From NCBI GenBank assembly GCA_016946835.1, contig JACVTC010000009.1:1570001-1630000 (forward strand): a stretch of DNA of 60,000 nt. Direction: 5' to 3'. This DNA comes from Neocallimastix lanati (nom. inval.) (Eukaryota > Neocallimastigomycota > Neocallimastigomycetes > Neocallimastigales > Neocallimastigaceae). Positions 27,392-40,586 of this stretch are shown one piece after another (within the stretch, counting starts at the first letter, position 1; the number at the start of each line of letters is the position of its first letter). The translations under genes were made by a program, and so were the position numbers. The notes under the pieces were generated by a model. That model was not told the origin of the DNA. It searched no databases and was given only the letters and a program-made list of their open reading frames with translations.

Positions 27392-29465
27392 CATACACAA
27401 TTTTTACATTTCTATCTATTAATGCACTGGGAATCTTTTTAATAAGATTATTTTTAATATTACTAATATTTTTTTTTTTCATTTTCAATATTATTTATAT
27501 TTTATTTTATTGATTAATATTTCAATAAATTAATAATAAAAAAAATATAAAAAGATAGTATAATATAATTCCAATAAGAATTTCAAAATTATATTAATTT
27601 ATTAGTAATAAAAGATTAATATAAATTATTATAGATTATAAATAAATAATTTTTAATAATTTACATTATCACAATATTAGATAAATTTGCTATTTCATCA
27701 GGCAATGATGTTAAGTTATTATCATTAATTCTCCTATAAAAAGTTATACATTTTTAAAAAAATATAAACCATATTAATTTTATTATTATTTATTATTATT
27801 ATTAAATATATATATTGATAGATTACAATATTTTTAATGCAGTTAAATCACCAATCCTTGGAGTTAAACTAGTTAATTTATTATTGTATACACGTCTTTT
27901 TGTTTTTTTTGTTTGTTTAAATATATATATTATGATTTAAAAATTTGTAGTTATATTTCATTATTTCATAAAAAAAAAAAGCAATAAGTGATAAAAATAT
28001 AATTAATATTTTTTTCATATACAATTAAGAATATTTTATATATTAATTTTTAATATTTTATATATATAAAACATTAACATAAAACTTTACAATTCTTCGA
28101 GATTTTTTAATGATTTTATTGAATCTGGAAGTGATTTTAAAAAGTTATTATGAAGAAATCTAGTTTTTCAAAGTATTTATAAAATAGTTTTGTATATAAT
28201 GCAATTTGTATATATATATAGTCATATATATACAATTTCATTAAAATATATAAAGAATTATTATTATTTATTATTATTTATTATTATTTATTATTATTTA
28301 TTATTATTTATTATTATTTATTATTATTAATTATTATTTATTATTATTTATTATTATTTATTATTATTTATTATTATTAATTATTATTTATTATTATTTA
28401 TTATTATTTATTATTATTTATTATTATTTATTATTATTATTTATTATTATTATTTGTTATTATTTGTTATTAGTATATTGTAATTATTATTATTATTATT
28501 TTTATTATTATTTTTAATTTATTTTATTTTATTTTTTTTTTTTTTGTTTATCTTATAAAAGTATATTACAATTTTTTCAGAAATAGTAATTCGCCTATTT
28601 CACTTGGAATAAATTCTAATTTATTGTTATCAATATACAACAGTTCTAATCTTTTAAGATTTTTAATTTCTGATGGTAATGAATGGATTTGATTATCAGA
28701 AAGACGTCTATTAGGGTTAATATTATACATATTTTAATATTTCATGTATTTTTATAAATATATATATATATATTTATTATTATTATTATTATTATTATAT
28801 GAATTATTTAATTGAATAGTATTGGAAACATTTTTTTTTTTGGTATGATTTATGCCCATTTTTTATTTAATGAAAAATTCATATATAAATTGATATTAAT
28901 ATATATATAAATTTAAAAATTAATAATATATATATATACATATAAAATATTAAAAATTTTATCTATATATAATTATTGTTGTTGTTATTTATATTTACAA
29001 AACTTTTAGTTTTATTAAATTTCCTATTTCTTTAGGAAGAATCTGTATTTTATTATTATTTAATTCTCTAGTAATATAAAATTTATTTGTATATATATAT
29101 ATATATATATAAATTATAAATATAAAAATAGTATATTTTATATATACTATATTTAGTTTATATTATAAATTCAATTACAGTTCTCTCAATTCAACTAAAT
29201 TCCCAATTTCCTTTGGTATATAGGATAAATTGTTCTCATTTAAATATCTTTTAATTTTATTGATATTATAAGTATTTTTTTTTTTTTTTTTTTTTTTTTA
29301 GATTATATATAATTTAATGATTAGACTAACATTTAAATTTTAATAGAAAAAGAAAAAAAGTATAATTGTTATTGAATATAAAATTAGTAATTACAAATTG
29401 ACTAAATTTGGAAAATTCCCAATTTCTTTTGGAATTGTATTAATCCCATTATTACATAAAAATCT

Positions 29466-29500
<35 letters not shown>

Positions 29501-29767
29501 TTTGTTTGTTTGTTTTTGTTTTAAAAATAATAATGATGATGATAATGATAAAATTAGAAATAAAATTAAATTTCCATTTCAGTATTAAATTTTAACATTT
29601 CATTTCACAATTTTGAAAAATGTTTAATTATATGTTTCGTATATAAATATATATAAATATATGAATAAAAATTTTATATTTATTAGATTTTAAGTATATA
29701 AAAGAGTGTAATATTTTTTTTTTATTCTATTAAAGATAATATTTATCCACTATTTTAATAATTATGG

Positions 29768-29800
<33 letters not shown>

Positions 29801-30159
29801 TTATAATTACAAATTTTCGGTATATAATAATTTATGTAATTTTTTAGGCCATTTTTTAATATCTATTGATTTACTATAAATTTATATATTTTTATTATTC
29901 ATTTTTTTTTTGTTGTATTTCACATTATATTGTTAATTATTATTATTGTTATTGTTATAATTATTATTATCATTTATGTTTCAATTCACATATAAATTAA
30001 AAAAATTTATAATAAAAATAATTTTAATGGATATTCCACCAGAGTTGTATTTTCATTTATATTATGAAGTTAAATTTTTTTATTAATTATTGTAATTATT
30101 ATTTAAAATTCAAAAAATAATATATATATTTAGAAATGGTGAATTAAGTAATATTTCAG

Positions 30160-30192
<33 letters not shown>

Positions 30193-30407
30193 TGTTAATT
30201 TTTATATTATATTATTATAGTCATTTAATAATGAATATGTCATTATATATAAGTAATTATTTTATTTGAATTTTTGGTTATGAATCATTACTAATACTCG
30301 GAGTTTTCCAGTAAACTAAATAAGTCTATAACTCCTTTACTGTCATTGGAATAAACAAGTTCATTTAATCCAATGATATCATTTGGATTCTCAGAATAAT
30401 TATCCAT
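22966..30407 (-). CDS. Leucine-rich repeat protein A with acidic repeat tail (23 exons, 962 aa)
   Basis: Exons (- strand): 30407-30298, 29873-29811, 29463-29395, 29247-29179, 29067-28999, 28707-28570, 28159-28091, 27895-27827, 27733-27665, 27462-27397, 27187-27062, 26905-26837, 26681-26613, 26440-26372, 26247-26179, 25977-25912, 25757-25635, 25458-25390, 25230-25165, 24990-24922, 24805-24737, 24470-24408, 24136-22966. They total 2889 nt in frame. All 22 introns are phase 2. Most exons are 69 nt and encode one LRR; exon 6 (138 nt) carries two fused repeats. Exons 11, 12, 17 and 18 are degenerate LRRs. After a 37-residue leader there are about 23 LRRs of the IPxEIGxL type (residues about 40-573), then a 389-residue tail. 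The tail holds Glu/Asn-rich repeats and a non-repetitive end (SVIIGLLSSDSKKSLTSEVV). No signal peptide, membrane segment or enzyme domain is visible, so it is likely an intracellular binding scaffold. The function is unknown; the exon model is strong. Confidence 0.87.
23250..23640 (-). repeat. Acidic 12/24-residue coding repeats in the LRR A tail
   Basis: Inside the last exon of LRR gene A, a 12-residue unit (E-[TS]-K-E-E-[LS]-N-E-N-V-N-E) is followed by three copies of a 24-residue unit (ETCxELNExVNDEIKxELNE). The 72-nt period is easily seen in the DNA (CAACTCTTCACAAGTTTC recurs about every 72 nt near 23296 and 23368, with a TTGACAAGTTTC variant near 23441). The 24-residue units each carry one Cys at the same place. 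Confidence 0.85.
28261..28437. repeat. Decamer array (TTATTATTTA)n in an LRR A intron
   Basis: About 17 units of a 10-bp repeat with occasional TTATTATTAA variants, lying in the intron between exons 6 and 7 of LRR gene A. It grades into TTA and TTATTTG repeats up to about 28500. Confidence 0.9.
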
Positions 30408-31765
30408 TGAGTATCACTTTTTTTTTCGAGTTTAATATTAATGAATTATATAAATGATTTAAATGAAATATAGGAATGAAAGATTTATTAATTTTTGAAA
30501 TTGTTAACTAGTTATTAGGTATTATTATATATTATGTATATTACAATAAATTTATATATATATATATATTTTTTAAGTTTCAATAGGAGTTTTTTTTTTT
30601 TTTTTTTAATCAAATTAATAAAATATGTATATAAATGATGTAATAATAGTTTTTTTATTTTTCTTTATTTTTTTTATTTTTTTTTTTTTACTTTTTATTT
30701 TTTATTTTTTATTTTTTTTTTTTTACTTCTCATTCTTTATTTTATTTTTAACAATTTATTAATTTTGTTAATTATAATAAATTACCATTTAGGGGAAAAT
30801 ATAATTAAAATAATATGAAAACTTTATATAAAATAAAATTTTATATTTAATATTTTTAGTAATTAATTAATTATTATTATTTATTTTTTTATATAAAATA
30901 AAAATAAAATTTAAAACGATGATAAAATACATTTAAACTATAATTAATAAAAAAATTTTTTTATCTTTATATTTTATATTTATTAATCTTTTAAATATAC
31001 TACTAAAGATATTAAATAGCTATCTTTTTTAATTTATTTACTTATTTATTTATTTTATTTATTTATTTATATGGAATGCTTAGAGAATAAGAAGCAATAA
31101 TAATTTATATTTGTTATATATTTATGTATTTTATCTATTATATATTAGTTATAGAACTATATATTTTTAGAATGATATTTAACTAAATAAAAAAAAAGAT
31201 ATTTTTATTATATTTTTCATATAAAGATACTCTATTTATTTTTATTTTTCAAAATATATAATGAAATAAAATAAAATTATATCTATTAATTATATAAAAA
31301 AAATGATAAAAATGAAATATAACATACTAATTTTCATTATTATAATTTAAATTATATTTTAATTAACACTTTGAAATAATATTATCATTTATTATATAGA
31401 AATAAAAATTATACTTATTAAACTCTTCTCTATATATTTTTTATATTATATATAATATTTATTTTAAGATATATTAATTTTTATATAAATATAAAAAAAA
31501 ATTATATATATTCTTCACTAGTATTAAAATAAGAATAGATTAATGGGAGAGTTAAAATACGTAACAAAGAAAAGAATTTAAATAAAAAAAAAAAAATTAA
31601 AAAAAAAAATCTAATCTTTAAAATTATTTTTTTTCCTTAAAAATTTCTAATGAACCATTTAACCTTTTTATTTTTTAAATTTTAAAATAAATAGTTTGTG
31701 TGAAATGTTTAATATAAATAGTAAATTTTATTTATATTAAATTATTTTTAATTTATATTAGTTTA

Positions 31766-32195
31766 CATATTAGATTATATACATTAAAATAAAGTGTAAA
31801 ATATATTTTGGGCTATTCGCCAAATTGCATTTCTCCATGTTGCATTTCGCCATTTTTTTTGAAAGCATGTGGCGTATTAAAAATATTAGATTATATACAT
31901 TAAAAAAAGTGTAAAATATATTTTGGGCTATTCGACAAATTGCAATTCGCTAAGTTGCATTTCGCCAAATTGAAAATTATTAAATAAATAAATAAAATTA
32001 AATATTATTAATCTTGAATAAAAAAAAATTTTAAAAAAAATTATTTTGAATTAATATTTATTTATTTATTCATTTATTTGTATCAATACTCTATTTGTCG
32101 AAATGCAACCTGTCGAAATGCAACCTTTTAATACTACGCCACTTGGCGAAATGTAAACTGGAGAAATGCAATTTGGGGAAATGAAACTTTCCCAT
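31766..32195. repeat. Fold-back element built from a 15-bp motif (TTCGCCAAATTGCAT)
   Basis: Two forward arrays (31816-31852 and 31931-31975) consist of consecutive 15-bp units: TTCGCCAAATTGCAT, TTCTCCATGTTGCAT and variants. Each is preceded by the same leader (TTAGATTATATACATTAAAA, then TATATTTTGGGCTA), so the left half is itself a 115-bp direct duplication. The right half (about 32094-32127 and 32140-32193) carries the same units in reverse orientation (GAAATGCAAC, GGCGAAATG). GTGGCGTA next to an A-rich stretch (about 31869) also has an inverted partner TACGCCAC (about 32134). This is one of very few intergenic stretches with frequent G/C. The arrangement is visible directly; the function is unknown. 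Confidence 0.85.
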
Positions 32196-32996
32196 ATATT
32201 TTATATTTTATATTTTATAATTTAAATTCTAAGTTTTTTATTAAAATAATTATTTAACCTTACTAAAATGCAATTTCTTTTAATACTGCTTTTTTTTTTT
32301 TTTTGTATTCTGTTTATATTTATTGTTATAATTGTTGATTGTAAATTCAATATTAAAATTCAAAAATTAATTTTACATACATTTGAAAGGTTATTAAATA
32401 AACAAAGTTTTCTCCATTCAAATTAATTGTTATGGTATCAATTTTGATCTATGCTTTAATATACGATTCTCCTATCTAAAAATTTTTATTTTATAAAATT
32501 ATTGATTTCATATCCATATTACTTATTTATATTTAAATTACATTAAACATTTCATGGATTTCACATCCATACTATATATTTATTATTAAATATTATGATA
32601 TTATACTTTCCATAATACTTTTAAAGTTTAATAATTTTTTTTTCTTTTTCAATTTAATTTTTTTATTGTCATTCATTTGGAAATCTAGAAACTAAAGCTA
32701 ACAATAATAATGATTAAAATTTGTAATTATTCATAATCCTTTTTAGAATATTAAATATTTAATTTTTAATATATAAATTAGAAAATTAGGATAATTAGTA
32801 ACATTAAAATTAAAATAATAGCAAAATAAAATCATTATAATAGCATTATAATAGCTATGTTTATCATAAAAAGACTAATATTATAAATAAAAAATAGTTC
32901 TTTTTTCTATTTGAAGAATCTCTTTTAAATATGTATATATATATATATTTTCTATTTTTTTTAATACAAAAACAAAAAAAAAAGAACATATAGTTA

Positions 32997-33061
<65 letters not shown>

Positions 33062-33310
33062 ATATCATTTACAGTATTGATTAATTAAAAAAAATTTTTA
33101 TTTTAACTTAAAAAAGATAAAAAATAAAAAAAAAAAAAACTGTATTTATATTAACTAATTCTTAAAAAAAAAAAAAAAAAAAAACATAACAATATATATA
33201 TATATATATTATTTATTTATTTATTTATTAATTTTTTAACTATTGTTATTATGATTGTATGTTAATCATTCATTTACTAATATATTAGTATATATTGGTT
33301 AATCTTTAAA

Positions 33311-33448
33311 TTATTAAAACTTTAAAAGTTGTTTTTTTTAAATTATTATTATTATTTTTTTTTTTTTTAAAAAAAAGTACAATTATTAAAACTTTAAAAG
33401 TTGTTTTTTTTAAATTATTTTTTTTTTTTTTTAAAAAAAAAAGTACAA
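33311..33448. repeat. 72-bp tandem duplication containing a T-run/A-run hairpin
   Basis: TTATTAAAACTTTAAAAGTT starts at 33311 and again at 33383. Each is followed by a T-rich block, a run of A and GTAC. The two copies differ mainly in tract length, so the duplication appears recent. Confidence 0.88.
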
Positions 33449-34144
33449 TCAAGGTTTGATAAACTTTATTTCCTATAGATTGTCAAAATAAAATTTCAAT
33501 ATAAATAATTAAAAAAAAAAAAAATTAAATATTATAAAAAAAATAAAAATAATATATTAATTTTGTTTGAAACTTTATTGTTAGAAGAAGAAAAAAAAAA
33601 TACAAATGTATTAATGGCTATTTTTTTTATTGATGATATGATGGTATAATTTTATATATTTTATGAACAAATGGTTAAAAAAAAATAAAATAAAAAAATA
33701 AAAAAATAAAAAATAAAATAAATAGTAATAATAATAATAATAATATTAATATTAACATTACGTTTTATAAAATAATGATTTTTAAATGCACCCTAAATAG
33801 ATGGATTGGCGTTTTAATTAAATAGTATAATAAATAATACTTTGAATACTATTATAATAATATTTAAAAATTAACAAATATATTAATTTATATCAATAGT
33901 TGTATTAGCAATAATTTCTTATTTTTTTTTTTTTATTTCAAATTAAAAAGTTATTGTAAAAATTTTTAAAATTTTTAAAATATTTGATTTTTTATTTTAC
34001 TGATAATTAATAATTATCTGGAGTACTATTATTTTTTTTTTTGTTATTTATTATTTTTTTTTTTTTTTTTTAAATTTATAAAATATTGACAAATTATAAT
34101 TTTGTTGAGAAAAAAAAAATTTTTGTATTTTATTATTAATTATA

Positions 34145-34265
<121 letters not shown>

Positions 34266-34731
34266 ATAAATATGTACTTCATTTTTTTAAAATTTTTAAC
34301 AAATAATAAATAGTATTTTACTATATATATAATATTATTTTAGTTTTTATTTTTTTTTCTTTTTTCTTTTTTTTTAAAGTTTAAATTTGAAAGATTCATA
34401 TATGTAATAATATATTTATATTTTTTCCTTAATCTAACATTATCAAATTTTTGAGTTTATTTTTTATTTTATATAGTATCTTTCTTTTTTTTTTTTTTAT
34501 TCTAATTAACTTATATTTCTTTTATTTTTGACTTCGCTTAAAACTATAAAATATAATTTTTTGACATTTTCTCATATTGTGGATAAAATTTTCAATTTTA
34601 TCAAAATTTTATCAAAATTAATTTTGATATGACATTGATATAAAAAACGTTTTTTTTTTTTTATATTTATTATTAAATACATAAATTTTTATGACATTTA
34701 AAATAATAAATAAATAAATAATTAAATAAAT

Positions 34732-34771
<40 letters not shown>

Positions 34772-35014
34772 AAGAAAAATATTTAATTTTAATTAAAGTT
34801 ATATTTAGTCATAAATTGATTAAAATTATATATAAAAATTTTTGTATTATTATATATATATAAATATTTTAATTGAAATTTGTCATTAAATTACATTTTT
34901 TTTTATTTTTTTTTAAAAAAAAAATAAAACATATAAAATATAATTATTTTATCTTTTTATCTTTTTTTATATTACTATTTTCTTATTGAAATTTGTATAT
35001 ACTTGTAAATAAAA

Positions 35015-37823
35015 ATGCTAATATTTCTAAAAAAGTAATATAAAAATACTATATATTATAATAATTAGTAATTTTTTTTTTATTTTAAACAATCAATTAA
35101 TAATTTTTAATCTTCAATAATATTAATAATATTATATTAAATATATCATATATAACCATTATAGTATTTTTTTAGTGATCACTATTTATATTTGTATTAA
35201 TATTAATAAAATTAATGCGGCTAATGTTACATGTAAATAGTTTTCATCATGTTTTTGATATTATTTCAATTTAAAATACAATAATGATTATTATGAGATT
35301 ATTTATAACCATATAATATATATTACTTTAATATCATATTAATAAAAAAAATTTATATATATATATCTTTTTATATATATATATATATTGAATTAATATA
35401 TATATATTTATATATATACACAAATATCTGAATAAATAGCAATACCGATATGTACGTCAATAGCGTCAAATGCTCGATGTTCATACAGTAATGGCGATAT
35501 TCCTAGTGGAGAGTATTGCATTTATAATAATAAAATGTATAAGTCAACAACAAGTTCATGTGAAGTTGCCTACGGTGACACAGGAAAATCAAGTCTACTT
35601 CTATTAACTAAAGGTAATGTCACTTATAGAGATGGCTATTTAGGCATGGATTCTTGCCTAATATATATTTGTTCAGAGACTTCCTGTGATCAACTTATTT
35701 CTTCCTCCTATTTAATACCAATAATTAATTCGACCACGGGAGACTTTGAAAAAAATTATATCTATTACTGTTACAAGGATGGACAATGCATTAAATTAGA
35801 CTCCATTACGAAAGGATATCTAATCAGTGACTTACCTACAAAGAATGGATCAGATACCTACTACACCAACCTAATCGAATGCCCGTCCAATGATATTGAT
35901 GATTGTAAAAACTTTAAGTATTTAAGAAGTGGACATTATGTGGATTCCATCGAAAATATGAAGGGTTCCGGTAATTTAATCGAATGTGTGGATACAAAAT
36001 GTAAAGTGGTAAATGGCAAAGGAGATAATGACCAATTAGCTTATTATGTAGACTTCATCAAATCGCTTATTTATTGTGGATCCAGTAAATGTAGTGTGGT
36101 GGATGATATTGAATTGGGTCTCTATATCTCTCCTTCGCATGATTCCGAACGAAGTATAATTAATTGTACATCAATCGAATGCCGATATGTCACTCAAAAC
36201 TTTGTTTGTGCTAGTGAAAGTGATATAGGAAATGCCTACTATCTAGTTAATGCATTGTATTTGTGTATCGATCCCTCGAGCAATGATGATAGATGGATGC
36301 AAGTGTCCATTGTACGAGGAGATATTAATTATTATGCTATCACCAGTGAAGTAGGGTTCAAACTCTTTCCGTATCTCTTTAATAAATCTGTTTTACTAGT
36401 TAGTGATGCAACTTCTGGAATACATATATACCCCTATTCCGGTATATTTAATTAAAAAAAAATTTTTTTTTCTATATTTACACTAATTTCATTTGATTTC
36501 GTTTTTATTTTTTATTTTATATTTTTTATTTTTTTTTATTTTTTCCTCTTATTTTAATTTATATTCATTTCAATTAGATTATATTTCATTATATATTTAT
36601 TTCAAATTAGAATTTATTTATTTCAACTTACATTTATTTCAGTTTATATTAGTTTTAATTAATTAATGTTTTATTTCATTATTTTTATATAATTATTATT
36701 ATTATTAATAAAAGCAAAGTTATATGGAAATTATATTAATTTAAGCACAGAAACCTATGTTCACTGTAATAACACTATATGTGTAAATACCAATTTTATA
36801 TCTTCATGTGGAGAAAATAGTGATAGTGGAAAATTAGCCTATTATGAGAATAAAGTTCATTTATGTACCAGAGATAGTGATAATTACTACTCAGTGGAAC
36901 TCAAAGATTTCGATTCCTATTTAAAATATTACAATTTTGGGGAAGGATTTCTTGAAGTGGAAAATAAGTCTATTATTATGATCACTAAGAAGAGTGCTAC
37001 TTTAGAAGTTGGTAATTTGAATCAAATTATTTGGCTTAATTTGTATAATATTTATTTATTTATTTATTTATTTATTAATTTATAAAATTTATTTATGATA
37101 ATAAATTTTTATCAATTTTTTTTTTTATTTTCTTTTTTTTTATTTATTTTTTTTTATTTATTATTTTTTTTTTTTTATTTTTTTCTTTTTTTTAATGTCT
37201 TTTTTTAAAGGTTCCTTTTTGGATTATAATAAGGATGGAAGTTTAACAAATTCAATTATAACATGTTATTATACTACGATAGAAGTAAACGTTAATAATT
37301 ACAAATGTGTTTTAGAAAAATCAATTAAGGACAATTATTATTGTATGGGTTCAAGTGGTGATACCGTCTTATCCTATTTTGATAATAATAATAATATCGA
37401 AATAGTTGAAACACCGGATGCCGGTATCTATTACAATAAAAATAGTATTATTTTAAGTACTTCTGGTTATGGTTGTATTCAAGTTAATAGTATAAAGGAT
37501 GATACCTGTAAACAAGCAGTAAATATTGTTAATAAGGATTCCTTAAGTTATTGTATTGATGAAAATGTTCCAATACTACTCACTGAAGAGAATTACGGTA
37601 TTTATTATCAACCAGCAAGTATGGCTGCTTCATTTGCTTTTGATGTACCCAATGAAAGAAGTTGTTTCATCGAAATTACTAAAAATAAAATTGTTAAGGA
37701 TATAGTACTTCCAAGTAAATAGAAAATATATATATATATTATTTAACTTATTAAATATTTTTTTTTTTCGGTTTTGTTTAATTTAAATATAAAAATATAA
37801 AAATGTAAATTTTTAACATTTAC

Positions 37824-37856
<33 letters not shown>

Positions 37857-40547
37857 TCCTTTAATAACTTATTTAAGAATCATTTACCTCATTAGATGTC
37901 TTTGGCGTTCATTTAATAACAGAGAGTGGTTCAATGGGTAAGTTTGGACAAGATTATGGACGTATTTATTTATGTAATTATACCAAATGCTCCAAACTTG
38001 TATCGTCATATTATTTATATACGGATGATCAAAGTAATGCTAATAGCTTATATTACTGTAACGAGCAAGGAGATTGTGCTATTCTTCAAAATACAGCAGC
38101 TGAATACTATTATGTTAATTCAGCTGTAATTACTGCAACTAGAATAAAATTAGATGGCACGTCGGAATATTCAATGACAATCAAATCTTTTCTTCTCGAA
38201 TGTAAAGACACTTCCATTAAAAATTGTTCAAAAAAAGAATCACCAAAAATGACTACCATTCCATACCATCTTGTGGATGCTATAAAAAAATCTGAAAGTT
38301 TAGTACTCCTTAAAGAAACAAGTGATGGTTATGCCAAAGGTAACATAATAAAAGATACAGGTATTTACTTTGTCTGCGAATCATCCAAATGTAAGCAATT
38401 AAAGTCCACATACTATTTGTATCATAAAAAGGACGGTAACACTTCCACAAAGTATTTAATTTACTGCCAGAGCGATGGAGTATGCCTTAACGTTGATAAA
38501 CCGATAGACGGTTATTACACATACACCTCGACACCAACAAAGATTATATCTAAGTCAAATGGCACTAAAAGTGCCAGTGTTATGATCAATATCGTGTTAA
38601 TTAAATGTAAGTTTAACTCATTATCGAGCTGTGAGGAATCCAACTCTGATGAAAGTGATCCACAGTATTCGCTTATTTCTTCTAAAATTGCCAGAAAATC
38701 ATCACAAATATTTATCATCCATTCCGACGTTAACCCATCGCTCTATTACGAAGGAAAATTTGGGGAGATGAAGGGTTCCATTTATATATGTGAATCTTTA
38801 TTGTGCAAACAAATCACATCCACCTATTATTTACACGAAGAAAGTAGCAAAAAGAAAAGAAATTCAACCATAAAAGTTTTGTACTATTGTGATGACGATG
38901 GTATTTGTAGTGTTGCTAAATCATTAATCGTAGGATATTATTTGTATGAGGAACAGTCTTCTGGTAAGACAAAATCCAACGGTTCAACCTACATTACAAC
39001 CATTAAAAACTCCATCATCATTCAGTGTAAAAATGGCGATGTCAACGATTGTTTCATTGTAGAATCTCCGGATGATGAAGATATCTCAATATTCACTGCG
39101 GTTGATAATACCATCGGTCTTGAACCTAAAATTCTATTCTTGGTGAAGGATAAAACGTTTGAATCCTATTTAGAAGGTGAGATAGGACAAGAATCGGGAA
39201 TAATTTTTAATTGTAAGAATTCACAGTGTGCCCAAATGATATCTACCTATTACTTATACAACAGTAATTCAAATGACTTAGTGAAGAATTATATGTATGA
39301 ATGCGACAGTAATGGTTTATGTACATTAACTGAGAACATTTCTGTTGGATATTTCCTAGGGGGAGTTTCTTCCACTACCTACAATAGTTATGGTTTAAAA
39401 GTAACCTCTTATTCCAATTTAATTAAATGTAGTGCCAAGAGTCCAAATGAATGCGAGATAGTATTTCCGGTGAAAGATGGTTATTATTTACCGGCAAATA
39501 CGGATTCAAAAAATAAATTAATTAAATGCACTGATGCCATATTGGAGTACATTGAAACAAGTAAAACATCCGAAAGCTATTATACTGATGGTGAAAATCC
39601 TAAAAATCTTATTCAATGTTCAGAGAATGGATGCGTATCGAAGGTGAACGAAGCAACCTCAATTGTTTTATCAAATTCATCATATTACGATGAACAAATT
39701 ATTTTATGTCATACGGCTTGTACCTATAGAAGAGAAAATTTAAGATGTAATAATATTGAAGATAACGGAAATATATCAATAATTGATGGAATTTTACATG
39801 TATGCCTATACCAAAGTTGGTATAACATAAATAAGTACTACACGGATCACTACGACCTTGTATACAATGATATGGTTTATGCTTTATTTGACCTCAATAT
39901 CAAAACTCCAAATTATAATCAAATATTACTGAAAAATGGTCCCTCAAATATTATGGAGTTCATCTCAAGTAATATATTTTAAAAGAAAATATATATATAA
40001 ATAATTAAAAAAGAAGAAATGATGTGGTATTAATTAAAATTTATTTTACTAACATTATATTAACTTAACCTAAAATATATATATATATATATAAACATCT
40101 TTGATATATATATATTTTAATTAGATCCAAAATACGGTTATTATATAAATAAAGGAGAAGGAACTTATATTCAATGTGTAAGTAGTGGATGTCAACAAGC
40201 CAAACCAGTTGGTTCTTGTGATGAAAAAGGAAGTAATGGACATTTAATTGTAGAAATGAGTAATGATTCGCCCATCTTAACATCTTTTGTCGTTTCAGAT
40301 GTTTATGTTTGTTCGGAAAATTATCCAAATAAAAAGATTTTATTGAGTGAAGATAATAAAGATACCCATTATTATATTAATGATGGTTTTCCAGGAGCAG
40401 AAAGAAGTAAAGCTGTCATTACTGTTGATGAAACAACCGCTATTCTTGAAACTGGTAATAAAAAAATATTTTATAAAAATTGATGTATATATATAATCAA
40501 TTGATAAAAGGCTTAAATTATTGATTGGTATATAAATAATACATACT

Positions 40548-40586
<39 letters not shown>

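Noticed and set aside
30027-30083. Short + strand frame MDIPPELYFHLYYEV inside intron 1 of LRR gene A
   Set aside because: It resembles the start of an F-box-type protein, but it stops after 19 codons and no donor/acceptor combination leads to a continuing exon.
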